NCBI GenBank assembly: GCA_020630795.1
Contig: JAHDIK010000005.1
Coordinates: forward strand, 72,346 to 136,345
Direction of reading: 5' to 3'
From: Colwellia sp.
GTDB taxonomy: Bacteria; Pseudomonadota; Gammaproteobacteria; Enterobacterales; Alteromonadaceae
DNA length: 64,000 nt
Shown here: positions 16,873 to 27,195 of the stretch, in pieces
How positions within the stretch are numbered: the first letter of the stretch is position 1
Layout: every line of letters begins with the position of its first letter
Position numbers and translations under genes: made by a program
Notes under the pieces: model-generated
Database searches by the model: none
Seen by the model: only the letters and a program-made list of their open reading frames with translations
What the model was told of the DNA's origin: nothing

Positions 16873-18441
16873 TTACATCCACGAACGGGGCTTTTCTTCC
16901 ACTTCACGTAGAGTTTGGTTAATTAAGGTATAACCCGCTATTTCTTTAATGTATGGAATATTGATAGCGCCTGATGCCAAAATAAATTTTATAGTGCACA
17001 GTTGTCGTTTTTTTAAAAACACACTTTGTTTAAATTGTGTTTGTTGTACTTTGTAAATTGGGAAACAAAAATAGTCGATACCGAAAATACCTTTACGTAC
17101 ATAAATATATGTATCGTCTGACGTATAGCCCCACCGATACCACCTAAAACACATTAGTACGCTTAAAAATATGAATATTGGCGTGATCCAACTTAACGCT
17201 GATGTTTTTTCGATATATAGCATAAAACCTAATATAACCAAGTATATCGGTAATAATATGTAGCCAATATTGCGTAATAAAAAACGTTTACTGATAGGTG
17301 TGTACTTTAATCCCTCCATCTTATTGGTTGGAAATACATCGTTAATTAATGATTGGCATTCGTCAGGAGAAATCGACGGCACAATTATTTTGTTATTATG
17401 TGCACCTGGTTGAGCTTGATGGCCAATAGTATTGTTTTGCTCAAAGGTTAAATTAATGCGTTTCAACAGCATATCTAACCAATCTTGCTGGCGTATTACC
17501 ATTTGTAATCGAGGGAGCTTCATGGTGACTTCGTGCTTTGTCAGTAATCCACTTCGGCGTATATATCTGTCTTCTACTTTACTTAACGTGTAGTTGTAAA
17601 AACTAATGATGGAACCTGCTACTGAAAAAAGCGTAATAGGGAGTAAAATCATGAACGTAATGGTGATAGCCCATAAACTAATTTGCCACCAAGACTTATC
17701 AGCAATAGTAAGCAGTTGTTCTATGTCGATACCTATGTCATCAAAAAACTTTACAACAACTCTGCCAATATCATCAAAGAAAGGCGCCAAACCTCCTAAA
17801 AATATCCATACTCTGTTATTCGTTAATCCGTGTATTACTAAGTCTTTTACACTTCGAGTATTGAGAACAATTTCATTATTTAAAGATTGTGTTGGTAAGT
17901 CTGTATCTGCTGTTTTTTCTGGTGAATGTTGCGTGGCATGGCTGGCCAAAATTTCTTTCTTAAGTGCTTCGGCAAATTCAATATTAAGTGCGACGACTTT
18001 CGCTTCTTGTTTTGCTGAACCTGCGGTATCCAGTTGCAAACAGGTATAACCGAATGGGCGGTAATAAATTGGCTGTTCTAATTTAACGTTTTGAATGCGA
18101 GTAAATGGTAAATTGATATGCTTTTTAGAAAACACACCTGAACGAATTTCGATATGATCGTTAGCTAAACGGTATTTAAAAAAGTAAAAATTTAAAAACA
18201 CAGACAGTAAAACCAGGGCGATAATTACAAGTAGTATTGGTGTCCAAAGCCAAGGGTTTTCAGTAATGTGTTTATGACCAAAAATAACAGCCGGAACAAA
18301 AACAAATACATTACTGGCTAACACGCCAAGAAAGCTAACAAAAAAATACAACATGGCAATGGGAGACAGTCGCTGCCATTGTTCTACAGAAATAGATTTA
18401 GGAGCGTTTACTTGCTCCAACTCAGCGTTCAGGTTATCCAT
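16873..18441 (-). CDS. YdbT-like membrane protein with bacterial PH domains
   Basis: The 522-residue protein has several pairs of membrane spans alternating with bacterial PH (bPH2/DUF304) domains, as in YdbT. The first PH-like unit (about 65-165) has YRLANDHIEIRSGVFSKKHI and LPFTRIQNVKLEQPI; two further units follow at about 270-350 and 430-515. It overlaps the YdbS-like gene by 8 bases and is translated after it, so the two form a unit. The function of these pairs is not established; a membrane-envelope role is suggested by their structure. Confidence 0.82.
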   Translation of the reverse strand: MDNLNAELEQVNAPKSISVEQWQRLSPIAMLYFFVSFLGVLASNVFVFVPAVIFGHKHITENPWLWTPILLVIIALVLLSVFLNFYFFKYRLANDHIEIRSGVFSKKHINLPFTRIQNVKLEQPIYYRPFGYTCLQLDTAGSAKQEAKVVALNIEFAEALKKEILASHATQHSPEKTADTDLPTQSLNNEIVLNTRSVKDLVIHGLTNNRVWIFLGGLAPFFDDIGRVVVKFFDDIGIDIEQLLTIADKSWWQISLWAITITFMILLPITLFSVAGSIISFYNYTLSKVEDRYIRRSGLLTKHEVTMKLPRLQMVIRQQDWLDMLLKRINLTFEQNNTIGHQAQPGAHNNKIIVPSISPDECQSLINDVFPTNKMEGLKYTPISKRFLLRNIGYILLPIYLVILGFMLYIEKTSALSWITPIFIFLSVLMCFRWYRWGYTSDDTYIYVRKGIFGIDYFCFPIYKVQQTQFKQSVFLKKRQLCTIKFILASGAINIPYIKEIAGYTLINQTLREVEEKPRSWM

Positions 18442-18979
18442 GATCTTTAACGTCTTTATGCTCTAGAATAAATTGGCGTATAGCCTCAGCGTTTGAAAGC
18501 GTTAAGCCCGGTATTTCAAATGTATGCATTGCACCACCAGCGCTAAAAACTTGTATTTTTGCTAAGTTTACCTTTCTATCTATTGGACCTTGTTTAAGTT
18601 CTACATGTTGAATTCTAAGGATTGGTTGAGTAACGGTCTTTTTAAAAATTAAACCGGATGAAAAACTAATATCTTGTTCGCGTAATGAGTAACTTTTGCA
18701 AGCGTCTGCGAAAAATTGAAACACTAAACTAAAGAGTGTAAATACGGTTAGCATACTTAAAATAATGGTGATGACATTGTTTGGTTTGTCGGCAATATCA
18801 AAAAATGTTTGCACCTTAAAAAAGGCCAGTAAAGTGGCTAGCACGATAAAAATTACTGTGTTTAATATGGCATTAGTTTTTCTGTATTTTGGAGATAAAG
18901 GTTCAAACGTGAGTTCCTCTACTTGAGGCAATTCATTTGTTTGAATATAACTATTTGAGAACTCAGCATGACCGTCCAT
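18434..18979 (-). CDS. YdbS-like membrane protein with one bacterial PH domain
   Basis: The 181-residue protein has two membrane spans (about residues 36-56 and 68-90) and a bPH2 domain (about 95-175, with LREQDISFSSGLIFKKTVTQ and PILRIQHVELKQGPIDRK). This matches YdbS, the partner of YdbT. It is the first gene of the two-gene unit. Function unknown. Confidence 0.82.
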   Translation of the reverse strand: MDGHAEFSNSYIQTNELPQVEELTFEPLSPKYRKTNAILNTVIFIVLATLLAFFKVQTFFDIADKPNNVITIILSMLTVFTLFSLVFQFFADACKSYSLREQDISFSSGLIFKKTVTQPILRIQHVELKQGPIDRKVNLAKIQVFSAGGAMHTFEIPGLTLSNAEAIRQFILEHKDVKDHG

Positions 18980-19146
18980 TTAACAATTCCTACCCTGTAA
19001 TTTTGCTGTGACACACGGAAAAAGATAACGTAATTATTCACTATCATAAATAATATCTATGATTATGGAATCTTTTTACGAGAAAACACTGTTAGTAAAC
19101 ATGTCAAAAACGTATGACGGGCGAAAATGTTTATTTGAGATATTAA

Positions 19147-19180
19147 AAAAGGTAAATCAATTGTCATTGATTTACCTTTC
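19147..19180 (-). terminator. Rho-independent terminator of the hem operon
   Basis: A 14-base-pair stem (19166-19179 with 19148-19161) with a four-base loop is followed on the minus strand by a T-rich stretch. It lies 37 bases past the hemY stop and ends the hemCDXY transcript. Confidence 0.85.
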
Positions 19181-19216
19181 AAAGAAGTTATTAAAGCTTA
19201 TGAGCAGTACAAAGAA

Positions 19217-20404
19217 TTAACTATGTAGTTTTCTGTATACTTGCGTTGCTTTTTCGTGCTGAGATAGTTGCTCTAGTGTTTTCGCAAATGCTACTAAATC
19301 AATATCATCATAGTGCTTTTCAGGTAGCTCAACTAAAGCATTAAACGATTTTTCAGCAACGTCCCATTGTTTATTGGCAACCGATAAGTGAGCCAAACAG
19401 CTTAACCACATTGGGTTCTCAGCGTTTTTGCTCACATGCTTCTCAGCAATAGCAATAAGCTCTTCAGGCGCTTCTAGCGGTAACGAACGAATTGCTTTCA
19501 AAAATTCAACGTTATTACCTTTTTTGATAGCAGGTAACAAAATTTTGTTTAATGGCTTAACAATATTTTGCTCTGCAAGAACTTTACAATATGCCATAAC
19601 AACGGTTTCGCGTTGTTTAACTTTATTAGATAAGCTATTCCAGTAACGTGTTAAGTCTTCTTCATTTTGCTCGGTAATAAGTTGTTTAAATGCACCATAA
19701 AAGGCTACTTCTTCCCAAGCGATGATATCGTCATCAGAAATTGTTTTTTGTTTTCTCGCAATATCAATATTTTTAACCGCGGCTAAGTAACGCTTTTCAA
19801 TAATGCATAAGTCAATTTCTAAACGAAGTAATCGAGCATCGTGGCCAACAAATTTATGGTGGTCGTCGATCATCAATCTCGCTTTATTGTACTCTTCATG
19901 AGTAATAAGTAGTTTAATGGTTACGATAACCGATTCTAAATTGCCGCTTTTTACCGTATTACCAATGCCATCTAATAAACCTAGATAATGTTTAGCATTT
20001 GAACGTAAATCTTGTTTAGAGGCAGCAGAAGATGCTAGTAAGTAACCAATGCGTTCTCTTTTTGAAGGTTCTGAGCTTTTAGCGAGTAAATGTTCTGCCT
20101 GAACATAGTCTTCTAAAATGTATGCAGCAACGCCTTTGTCGAAGTCTTTAATACCACGACGTTGGCCTGCAAAAGCAACTTTTTTCCACGTACCTAAACT
20201 GAAATTAAAGCTGTCTCGCAATACTACAAAAACGAGAACTGCCACTAAAAATGTGAAAAATATCCAGAATACAGCGGTATATACGGTTAGTTCGTATATC
20301 ATTCCACCCATTGCTATTGAGATATAACCTGGTTCGTCAATCAGCATCGGGGTGACTGAAATAAAGGCAAAAAACAATAATAAAAGCAGGAGTAATTTTT
20401 TCAT
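19217..20404 (-). CDS. hemY: HemY, TPR-type inner-membrane protein of the hem operon
   Basis: The 395-residue protein starts with two membrane spans (about residues 2-20 and 38-62), followed by the family block DKGVAAYILEDYVQAEHLLA and a long array of TPR-like helices. It belongs to the gammaproteobacterial HemY family, which is unrelated to protoporphyrinogen oxidase HemY of Gram-positives. Its task in haem biosynthesis is not settled; a scaffold role is proposed. Its start overlaps the hemX stop by one base. Confidence 0.9.
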   Translation of the reverse strand: MKKLLLLLLLFFAFISVTPMLIDEPGYISIAMGGMIYELTVYTAVFWIFFTFLVAVLVFVVLRDSFNFSLGTWKKVAFAGQRRGIKDFDKGVAAYILEDYVQAEHLLAKSSEPSKRERIGYLLASSAASKQDLRSNAKHYLGLLDGIGNTVKSGNLESVIVTIKLLITHEEYNKARLMIDDHHKFVGHDARLLRLEIDLCIIEKRYLAAVKNIDIARKQKTISDDDIIAWEEVAFYGAFKQLITEQNEEDLTRYWNSLSNKVKQRETVVMAYCKVLAEQNIVKPLNKILLPAIKKGNNVEFLKAIRSLPLEAPEELIAIAEKHVSKNAENPMWLSCLAHLSVANKQWDVAEKSFNALVELPEKHYDDIDLVAFAKTLEQLSQHEKATQVYRKLHS

Positions 20405-22032
20405 TACACGCCCTCTTTTATTTCATTTGTTTTGTCTTCAATCGCTTGTTCTGTATCATTTGTGACAGACTCAATTGTGTCTTTAATCTCGTCAGCAGCT
20501 GATTTTACTTTATCTTCAGCTTTTTCTAATACAGCTTCTGTTTTCTCTGTTACTGATGCCGGTACATCTGACTCTAACGCTTCTTCAACGGTATCTTCTG
20601 CTGTCTCAATAGTTTGAGCAGCCTCGTCAATAACATTATCAACTTCAGATGGTGTATCTGTTACGTTTTGAACGTCTTCTGTTATTTCTTCTACTACAGT
20701 ATCTGTTAGTTCTGGTAGCTGTACAGGCACAGGTTCAATTTTTTCTCTGTCAGCTAAAATATCGCGAATAGCCTGTAATGACAGTAGCTTGTTTGATGTG
20801 TCAACAGTGATCGTTTTGTCTTTTAAACCATCAATGGTTTCGTTGAAAGACGTATTCTTTGTTTCTTCCATGTCGAAGTATTGTAGTAACCATGCTTGCA
20901 CGTCGTTTAACGATTTTACAAACAATGCTTCTTTACCTTTGCTTGCAGCCCATTGAGCTATTTGCAGTTTAAGACTTAGGTTTTCTTTTAAGTTTTCGCG
21001 TTGGTCAGCAGGTAAAATAGGCTCTAAGTCACCCATTCTGCTGTGAACCACAACAAATGTGTCTAAGAATCTATTCCATGTTTTTTGGATATTTTCACGC
21101 CATTGAGATACATCTTCTGATAGCTCAAAGTTATTGTCGTTCGCTTTTTCTTGCGGAACACTTAATGTAAGCAATGGTAAATCTTGTACTTGTTCACCTA
21201 AAGCAATTAACGACATAATTACTTCTTCTGTTTCTAACGTAGGAAGTGCTTTGATAGTCGCTATGTCTTGGTGAATGAGTTGTCTAACCGGCAGTACTTC
21301 TGGGTTGTTTAATTCTGTAATGCGGTCGTTCGCGTCAAGTAGTAATCCTACTGCTGCAGTTGCATCTTTTTCTAACCATAATGTACGCGACGCAACTCTA
21401 ACTAGATATTCTGCTTCGTGTACTAGCCAATCAGTTGGCTGATTTTGGCTGAACTTTTCAACCATTTGGTTGAGCTGCGCGATACGGTCAACAGTGTTGT
21501 TTTCCATATCTTTAACTGAGTCTTCAACTTGCATTGCTAGCGATTCTTGCTGCATTGTAAGTACTTTACTCATTTGTTCTTGAATTTCGATAGTGCTCTT
21601 ATTTGTCGCTTCTTTTAAACGAGCTTCTAGTGCTTCTTGTTGTTGCATATGCCAGTAATACAATGCAACAACGCCACCTACAGCGATAAGTGCGATAAGT
21701 AGAGCAAAAATAGCGAGTTTAGATATTTTTGATGACGATTCTTGTTTTGCTGGTTTAGTCGTTTTAGCAGCAGATGATGTTTTGGTATTCACGCTATTTG
21801 TTTTGTCCGTAGTATTAGGCTTGCTTGGCGCAGGCTTAGTCGGTGTGCTTTTAACTTCTTTTTTCGGCTCTACATTTTTTGTATTTGTAGGCGCTGTCGC
21901 TGAGCTTGGTTTCTCAGAAGTGGATTGCGTTGAAGTTTTAGCTGATTTGTCAGTAGATTTAGTAATAGTATTCGCATTTTTATTTTGCTGCGACTTATTA
22001 CTGTTTTTACCCGAGGCCGGTTTATCGGTCAT
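20404..22032 (-). CDS. hemX: HemX family membrane protein of the hem operon
   Basis: The 542-residue protein has a cytosolic tail of about 105 residues rich in Lys, Thr, Ser and Pro, one membrane span (about 107-127), a coiled coil (about 130-195) and the conserved HemX domain (about 195-400, including DWLVHEAEYLVRVASRTLWL). A long acidic C-terminal tail (about 430-542) of repeated T/E/D/V residues ends the protein and is longer than in E. coli. HemX was once called a uroporphyrinogen III methylase, but this form has no methylase domain. Its start overlaps hemD by 4 bases. Confidence 0.88.
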   Translation of the reverse strand: MTDKPASGKNSNKSQQNKNANTITKSTDKSAKTSTQSTSEKPSSATAPTNTKNVEPKKEVKSTPTKPAPSKPNTTDKTNSVNTKTSSAAKTTKPAKQESSSKISKLAIFALLIALIAVGGVVALYYWHMQQQEALEARLKEATNKSTIEIQEQMSKVLTMQQESLAMQVEDSVKDMENNTVDRIAQLNQMVEKFSQNQPTDWLVHEAEYLVRVASRTLWLEKDATAAVGLLLDANDRITELNNPEVLPVRQLIHQDIATIKALPTLETEEVIMSLIALGEQVQDLPLLTLSVPQEKANDNNFELSEDVSQWRENIQKTWNRFLDTFVVVHSRMGDLEPILPADQRENLKENLSLKLQIAQWAASKGKEALFVKSLNDVQAWLLQYFDMEETKNTSFNETIDGLKDKTITVDTSNKLLSLQAIRDILADREKIEPVPVQLPELTDTVVEEITEDVQNVTDTPSEVDNVIDEAAQTIETAEDTVEEALESDVPASVTEKTEAVLEKAEDKVKSAADEIKDTIESVTNDTEQAIEDKTNEIKEGV

Positions 22033-22778
22033 AATCTTGTTCCATAATTGATTATTGCTTTGGTTATTGCATCATCGTTTGCTCCATTAGCATTGATAAC
22101 GTTAGCTAAACCAAATTCTCTTGCTTGTTGGGCAATACGTTCACTCGCAACTACCCAAACACAGATGTTTTGCCAATACTCATCTGATGCAGTCACTAAT
22201 TGTACTATGCTTTTCAATAAAGCGTTACTAGTTATCACTATACAATTGACATTATTTCGTCGCCAATGTTGTGCAATATTGGGGCTTAATTGTCGCCAAA
22301 TGCGTTGATAAGCTTCAAAGTAGTGAGTTTTTGCACCTTTAGATTGTAACGCTTCTGCTAAAAATTCTCTACCTCCATCACCCCTAACAATAACAATATC
22401 TTTGTTATTTACGTGCTGTAATTCGGGTAAACTCAATAAACCTTCGCTGTTGTGTTGTTTAGGAGATTTGCATTCAATACCAATAGCATCAAGTGCTTTA
22501 GCGGTAGCAGCTCCAACAGCCAGTACGTTTTTGCATGGCCATTCGTTTATCGGGATTATATTGTTAGCAAATTTTACGGCGGCAACACTGATGAAGATAA
22601 TACTTGGTTGATGGGTATTCTTGAGTATTTTTGATAGTTCTTTTTGACATTGATTAGAATGATAATCAAACAAAGGTTGGCAATAACTCTTAACACCGAG
22701 TTGAGTTAATTTATTTGCAAGTACTCGCCCTTCATTATCAGGGCGAGTAACCAATACGGTAGGTGGGTTATTGATCAT
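22029..22778 (-). CDS. hemD: Uroporphyrinogen-III synthase
   Basis: HemD closes hydroxymethylbilane to uroporphyrinogen III, the common precursor of haem, sirohaem and cobalamin. The 249-residue protein has the two-lobed HemD fold. Visible features are [20 protein letters not shown] near the start, [18 protein letters not shown] and [15 protein letters not shown]. This family is poorly conserved, so the call also rests on position: it overlaps the 3' end of hemC by 11 bases. Confidence 0.92.
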   Translation of the reverse strand: MINNPPTVLVTRPDNEGRVLANKLTQLGVKSYCQPLFDYHSNQCQKELSKILKNTHQPSIIFISVAAVKFANNIIPINEWPCKNVLAVGAATAKALDAIGIECKSPKQHNSEGLLSLPELQHVNNKDIVIVRGDGGREFLAEALQSKGAKTHYFEAYQRIWRQLSPNIAQHWRRNNVNCIVITSNALLKSIVQLVTASDEYWQNICVWVVASERIAQQAREFGLANVINANGANDDAITKAIINYGTRL

Positions 22779-23709
22779 AAACCTGTTTTAGAATTTTATC
22801 TGCGCCTTGAGACAGTAGAGTTTGGGCTAGCTGTTCTCCAAGCTCTTCCGCGTTTTCCACTGGGCCATTAACTTCGCTGTGTAAAATTTTGCTACCGTCT
22901 ACTGCGCCAACTAAACCTCGTAGATGTACAGTGTGCTGATTGTTTGTCGTTTGCAGTTCTGCATAGCTTCCAATGGGTACTTGGCAGCCGCCTTCTAACG
23001 CTTTGTTCATTGCGCGCTCTGCAAGCACACGAATACGTGTTTCGTTACACTCAAGTGGTTTAAGTAATGCTTTGATGTTGGAATCGTCAGTTCTGCATTC
23101 AATACCCACGGCGCCTTGGCCGTTTGCTGGTAGCATAACTTCTGGTTCAATAAATTCTTTTATACGTTCTGGCATTTCTAAACGTATTAGGCCAGCTGCC
23201 GCTAGAATAATTGCATCGTATTCGCCGTTATCAAGCTTCTTTAAACGCGTATTAACATTACCGCGTAGATCTCGAATATCTAGATCTGGTCTTAGCGCTT
23301 TTATTTGGCACTGTCTGCGTAAGCTTGATGTTCCAACAATTGCACCTTGAGGAAGTGACTCAAAGTTGCTTATTGTATTTGATACAAAGGCATCACGAGG
23401 ATCTTCACGCGGACAAATTACTTCAAGTCCTAATCCTTCTGGAAACTCAACCGGTACATCTTTCATCGAATGCACGGCAATATCGGCTCTATTTTCTAAC
23501 ATAGCAACTTCAAGTTCTTTAACAAAAAGCCCTTTACCACCTACTTTTGCAAGAGGGGTGTCGAGAATAATATCGCCTTTGGTCGTCATAGGAACTAGCT
23601 CAACGCTGATATTTTCATGAAATTTTTCAAGTTGAGCTTTTACATATTCTGCTTGCCATAAAGCTAAGGCACTTTTTCGTGTTGCTATGCGTACGACGTT
23701 TGTACTCAT
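22768..23709 (-). CDS. hemC: Hydroxymethylbilane synthase (porphobilinogen deaminase)
   Basis: HemC joins four porphobilinogens into hydroxymethylbilane. The 313-residue protein shows [26 protein letters not shown], the catalytic region [31 protein letters not shown] and the dipyrromethane cofactor cysteine in [14 protein letters not shown]. The ATG follows a GGAAA/GGAG-like site (AAAGGAAACTCC). It heads hemCDXY. The cyaA gene that lies divergent from hemC in E. coli is not present; cyaY directly precedes hemC here in the same direction. Confidence 0.97.
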   Translation of the reverse strand: MSTNVVRIATRKSALALWQAEYVKAQLEKFHENISVELVPMTTKGDIILDTPLAKVGGKGLFVKELEVAMLENRADIAVHSMKDVPVEFPEGLGLEVICPREDPRDAFVSNTISNFESLPQGAIVGTSSLRRQCQIKALRPDLDIRDLRGNVNTRLKKLDNGEYDAIILAAAGLIRLEMPERIKEFIEPEVMLPANGQGAVGIECRTDDSNIKALLKPLECNETRIRVLAERAMNKALEGGCQVPIGSYAELQTTNNQHTVHLRGLVGAVDGSKILHSEVNGPVENAEELGEQLAQTLLSQGADKILKQVYDQ

Positions 23710-23762
23710 TGGAGTTTCCTTTAATACTAATTAAGTATTAGTTGTAATAATAATGTCTAAAT

Positions 23763-24080
23763 TTATGGCTGAAGTGTTACGTCAGCTTCGGCTTGTTTGC
23801 TTACCGCTTGAGAGATAAATTGCCAAAACTCGTCACCAGCGCGCTTATCAATCCACTGGTTGTTTTCAAAATGAAAATGGTGGCCATTGTATTTAGTTGC
23901 TACCCAAACCTCATGTAATGGGGCTTGTTTGTTTAATATAATCTTGGTGCCATTCTTAAAGCTTAAGGTTAGCAGGCCGCCTACACCTTCATAATCGATA
24001 TCAATACCACAGTCTTCTATGGCTTCTTCAACAGCCAGTAAAAGCTCGTCTGTCGCAATGTTATATTCACTATCGTTCAT
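23763..24080 (-). CDS. cyaY: Frataxin homologue CyaY
   Basis: CyaY is a small acidic iron-binding protein that tunes iron-sulfur cluster assembly through IscS. The 105-residue protein has the acidic first helix (ATDELLLAVEEAIEDC), the middle strands (GGLLTLSFKNGTKIILNKQA) and the signature PLHEVWVATKYNGHHF. It stands divergent to lptM, as in E. coli, and 53 bases upstream of hemC. Confidence 0.95.
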   Translation of the reverse strand: MNDSEYNIATDELLLAVEEAIEDCGIDIDYEGVGGLLTLSFKNGTKIILNKQAPLHEVWVATKYNGHHFHFENNQWIDKRAGDEFWQFISQAVSKQAEADVTLQP

Positions 24081-24181
24081 TTATTGTCCTTTAAGTGGAA
24101 TTACCTAAATTTATTAGGATGGCTCTTATACCAATCTGATTATAAAACGTCTATCATGGGAAAAAAATCGAATAAATCAAT

Positions 24182-24352
24182 ATGTATAAACAAATTTCAA
24201 TTATTTTCGTCTGTTTTGTAAGTTTGTTCGCATTTTCAGGGTGTGGAATTAAAGGTCCTTTGTATCAAACGCCCCCTGAACAAGTTGATCCGAATAACGT
24301 AAAAACAAAAGCTAACGTAAATAGCAGCACTAATAAAAGGCAGGATAATTAG
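24182..24352 (+). CDS. lptM: LptM (YifL) small lipoprotein
   Basis: A 56-residue lipoprotein is encoded between cyaY and lysA. It has a short signal peptide ending in the lipobox FSGC, with the acylated cysteine at position 21, followed by the family core CGIKGPLYQTPPE. LptM binds and stabilises the LptD-LptE lipopolysaccharide translocon in the outer membrane. The C-terminal tail is polar and variable. The stop is two bases before the GTG start of lysA, so the two genes are coupled. Gene order cyaY/lptM/lysA/dapF supports the name. Confidence 0.92.
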   Translation: MYKQISIIFVCFVSLFAFSGCGIKGPLYQTPPEQVDPNNVKTKANVNSSTNKRQDN

Positions 24353-24354
24353 CT

Positions 24355-25599
24355 GTGGACTTTTTTAATCGTAAGAATGCTTCATTATACGCAGAAAACA
24401 CTCAAGTATCAGAAATTGCAAAGCAACATGGTACTCCGTTATTTATTTATTCAAGAGCTACCATAGAAAGACACTGGAATGCTTTTGATAAAGCTGCAGG
24501 TGATCGACCTCATATTGTTTGTTATGCCGTTAAAGCTAACAGTAACATTGCCGTACTTAACGTAATGGCAAGGTTAGGTTCTGGTTTTGATATTGTTTCA
24601 AAAGGTGAGTTGGCTCGTGTATTAAAAGCAGGAGGCGACCCTAAAAAGGTTGTATTTTCTGGTGTAGGAAAAACCTCAGACGAAATTGCTTATGCATTAG
24701 ATAAAGGTATTTATTGTTTTAACGTTGAATCTGCAGCGGAGCTTGACCGTATTCAAGAAGTGGCAAAATCGGTAAACATGGTTGCACCGATTTCATTGCG
24801 TGTTAATCCTGATGTTGACGCAGGAACACACCCATATATTTCTACAGGTTTAAAAGATAATAAATTTGGTATCAACATTACCGATGCGGAAGCTCTATAT
24901 GAGTACGCCGCTGGTTTATCTCATTTAGCAGTGAAAGGTGTTGATTCCCATATTGGTTCTCAACTTACTGAAATAACCCCATTTTTAGATGCTTTAGATC
25001 GTGTTTTATTACTAGTTGATAACCTTGCTGAAAAAGGCATTAAGTTGTCTCATATTGATGTAGGTGGTGGCTTAGGTGTTTGTTACGACAATGAAGAACC
25101 GCCTCACCCTGATGAGTATGCTAAAGCTATTGCTGACAAACTAACTGATAGAGATATCACGCTAATTTATGAGCCGGGTCGAGCGATTATGGCTAATGCA
25201 GGTATTTTAGTTACTGAAGTAGAGTTCTTAAAATCGAACGAAGATCTTAACTTTGCCATTGTTGATGCCGCTATGAATGATTTAATTCGACCAGCTTTGT
25301 ATCAAGCTTGGCAAGCTATTATTCCGGTAGAACAGCGCGATGAGCCTACGAAATTATACGATGTTGTTGGCCCTGTTTGTGAAACGGGTGATTTTTTAGG
25401 AAAACAGCGTGAATTAGCGATTCAATCTGGCGATTTATTAGCGGTTCGTTCATCAGGTGCTTATGGTTTTACAATGAGCTCAAATTATAACAGTCGTCCA
25501 AGAGCGGCGGAAGTTATGGTTGATGGTGACGATGTTCATGTAATTCGACAAAGAGAAACATTAGAACAGCTATGGCAAGGCGAAACGCTTCTACCATAG
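24355..25599 (+). CDS. lysA: Diaminopimelate decarboxylase
   Basis: LysA decarboxylates meso-diaminopimelate to L-lysine with pyridoxal phosphate. The 414-residue protein shows the PLP lysine in CYAVKANSN, the HIGSQL motif, GGGLGVCY, EPGRAIMANAG, and the active-site CETGDFL. It starts with GTG at 24355, with AGGCAGGA upstream as ribosome site inside the end of lptM. It is followed by dapF, the step before it in lysine synthesis, so the two probably share a transcript. Confidence 0.97.
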   Translation: MDFFNRKNASLYAENTQVSEIAKQHGTPLFIYSRATIERHWNAFDKAAGDRPHIVCYAVKANSNIAVLNVMARLGSGFDIVSKGELARVLKAGGDPKKVVFSGVGKTSDEIAYALDKGIYCFNVESAAELDRIQEVAKSVNMVAPISLRVNPDVDAGTHPYISTGLKDNKFGINITDAEALYEYAAGLSHLAVKGVDSHIGSQLTEITPFLDALDRVLLLVDNLAEKGIKLSHIDVGGGLGVCYDNEEPPHPDEYAKAIADKLTDRDITLIYEPGRAIMANAGILVTEVEFLKSNEDLNFAIVDAAMNDLIRPALYQAWQAIIPVEQRDEPTKLYDVVGPVCETGDFLGKQRELAIQSGDLLAVRSSGAYGFTMSSNYNSRPRAAEVMVDGDDVHVIRQRETLEQLWQGETLLP

Positions 25600-25645
25600 C
25601 TTGTTAATAATTAGATAGCTTAATGGCAACGAGAAAATAGAATAA

Positions 25646-26476
25646 ATGCTTGTAAACTTTTCAAAAATGCACGGTTTGGGTAACGATTTTCTAGTATTAG
25701 ACAATGTTACTCAAAACGTTTATTTGTCGAACGACCAAATAAAACAACTTGCAGATCGCAATTTTGGTGTTGGTTTTGACCAATTGTTGGTTGTTGAACC
25801 ACCTTATGATCCAGATTTAGATTTTCATTACCGAATTTTTAATGCTGACGGAAGTGAAGTGAGTCAGTGTGGTAATGGAGCGCGTTGTTTTGCGCGTTTT
25901 GTACGTTTAAAAAAGCTAACGAATAAAAATAAAATTAAAGTGTCAACGCAAACAGGGAAAATGACCTTGTTTGTAGAACGTGACGGAAACATTACAGTTA
26001 CTATGCCTGTGCCACAATTTGAACCAGCAAAAATACCTTTTACCGCGCAGAAAACAGAAGGTACGTATATATTACGTAGCGATGAAGAAACGGTATTGTG
26101 TGGTGCCGTTTCCATGGGCAATCCTCACTGCGTGTTAACAGTAGATTCGGTAAAAGATGCGCCTGTAGAAAACCTTGGTAGTGCGCTTTCTGTGCATGAA
26201 CGATTTCCTGAAGACGCAAACGTAGGGTTTATGGAAGTTGTGTCTCCTGAGTACGTTAAATTGCGCGTATATGAGCGAGGTGCAGCAGAAACATTGGCTT
26301 GTGGCAGTGGAGCTTGTGCTGCTGTGGTTATTGGACAAGTTCAAAAAAAGCTCGCTAAAGAAGTCACGGTTGAGCTTCCTGGTGGAAAATTAAAAATATT
26401 TTGGAAAGGACCTGGAAATCCCGTTAAGATGTCTGGCCCTGCAACACACGTATTTGATGGTCAGTTACATTTATGA
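25646..26476 (+). CDS. dapF: Diaminopimelate epimerase
   Basis: DapF converts LL- to meso-diaminopimelate, used for lysine and peptidoglycan. The 276-residue protein has both catalytic cysteine motifs, [13 protein letters not shown] (about residue 73) and [12 protein letters not shown] (about 217), plus KMHGLGNDF at the start and MGNPHCV in the middle. Its stop overlaps the start of the DUF484 gene (ATGA). Confidence 0.98.
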   Translation: MLVNFSKMHGLGNDFLVLDNVTQNVYLSNDQIKQLADRNFGVGFDQLLVVEPPYDPDLDFHYRIFNADGSEVSQCGNGARCFARFVRLKKLTNKNKIKVSTQTGKMTLFVERDGNITVTMPVPQFEPAKIPFTAQKTEGTYILRSDEETVLCGAVSMGNPHCVLTVDSVKDAPVENLGSALSVHERFPEDANVGFMEVVSPEYVKLRVYERGAAETLACGSGACAAVVIGQVQKKLAKEVTVELPGGKLKIFWKGPGNPVKMSGPATHVFDGQLHL

Positions 26477-27195
26477 GTTCAGACTTAAAAAACAATAATA
26501 ATTTAACAGAGGCAGTTTGTATGCAATCTGATGAGCTGATGCTTTCCGACGAAATCGTGGTGAGTTATTTGGAAGACAATCCTGAGATTTTTTCTCGTCA
26601 CCCAGAATTACTCACCAGTATTCGTATATCAGATAGGCAGCGTGGAACAGTATCTCTGGTTGAAAGACAGCAGCAACAGTTAAGACAAAAAGTGCAATCG
26701 CTTGAAGAAGAGATAACGCACTTGATGTCAATCGCTAACAACAATGAACACCTATTTTCGTTATACAGCGACTTATACTTACGTTTATTAGACTGTACTT
26801 CAGCAACTGAATTACTTGATTGCTTGTTTAAGGCAACTACAGAATTGCTATCGCTTTCAGACTTAAAGTTATGGTTATGTAACGACGTGACAATTGCCCA
26901 CCACAGCATTGTAGGTAATGATTGTGGCGGAGTTATGCAAAATAGGCTGAGTAAAGACGACTACTATTTTGGTCGGCTACAACAAAGCGAACAAGAGCTC
27001 GTATTTTCTCAAGTAACAGCGGGATCTGTTGTACTTGTTAAACTGGCTCACAACTCAAAAACACTTGGCTTTATGGCGATAAGTAGTGAAGACGCTGAAC
27101 ATTTTGATCCGCGTATGGATACACTTTTATTGAGTCAATTTAGAAAGCTAATCGCTAAGCTGCTTGATCAACACCTAGAATTTACGCACGGATAA
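26473..27195 (+). CDS. DUF484 family protein (YigA-like)
   Basis: The 240-residue cytosolic protein has the DUF484 start ([19 protein letters not shown]), a coiled coil (about 60-85, [19 protein letters not shown]) and a GAF-like C-terminal domain (about 90-235). The family nearly always lies between dapF and xerC, and no firm function is known. Here it overlaps dapF by four bases and yigB by one base, leaving no room for xerC. Confidence 0.92.
   Translation: MSSDLKNNNNLTEAVCMQSDELMLSDEIVVSYLEDNPEIFSRHPELLTSIRISDRQRGTVSLVERQQQQLRQKVQSLEEEITHLMSIANNNEHLFSLYSDLYLRLLDCTSATELLDCLFKATTELLSLSDLKLWLCNDVTIAHHSIVGNDCGGVMQNRLSKDDYYFGRLQQSEQELVFSQVTAGSVVLVKLAHNSKTLGFMAISSEDAEHFDPRMDTLLLSQFRKLIAKLLDQHLEFTHG

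Noticed and set aside
17606-18049. A 147-codon open frame antisense to the YdbT-like gene
   Set aside because: The opposite strand carries a conserved membrane/PH-domain protein that explains the bases. The antisense protein looks like nothing known.
24081-24181. Lysine riboswitch or other leader element upstream of lptM-lysA
   Set aside because: The gap is only about 100 bases, too short for the lysine aptamer, and shows no matching core.
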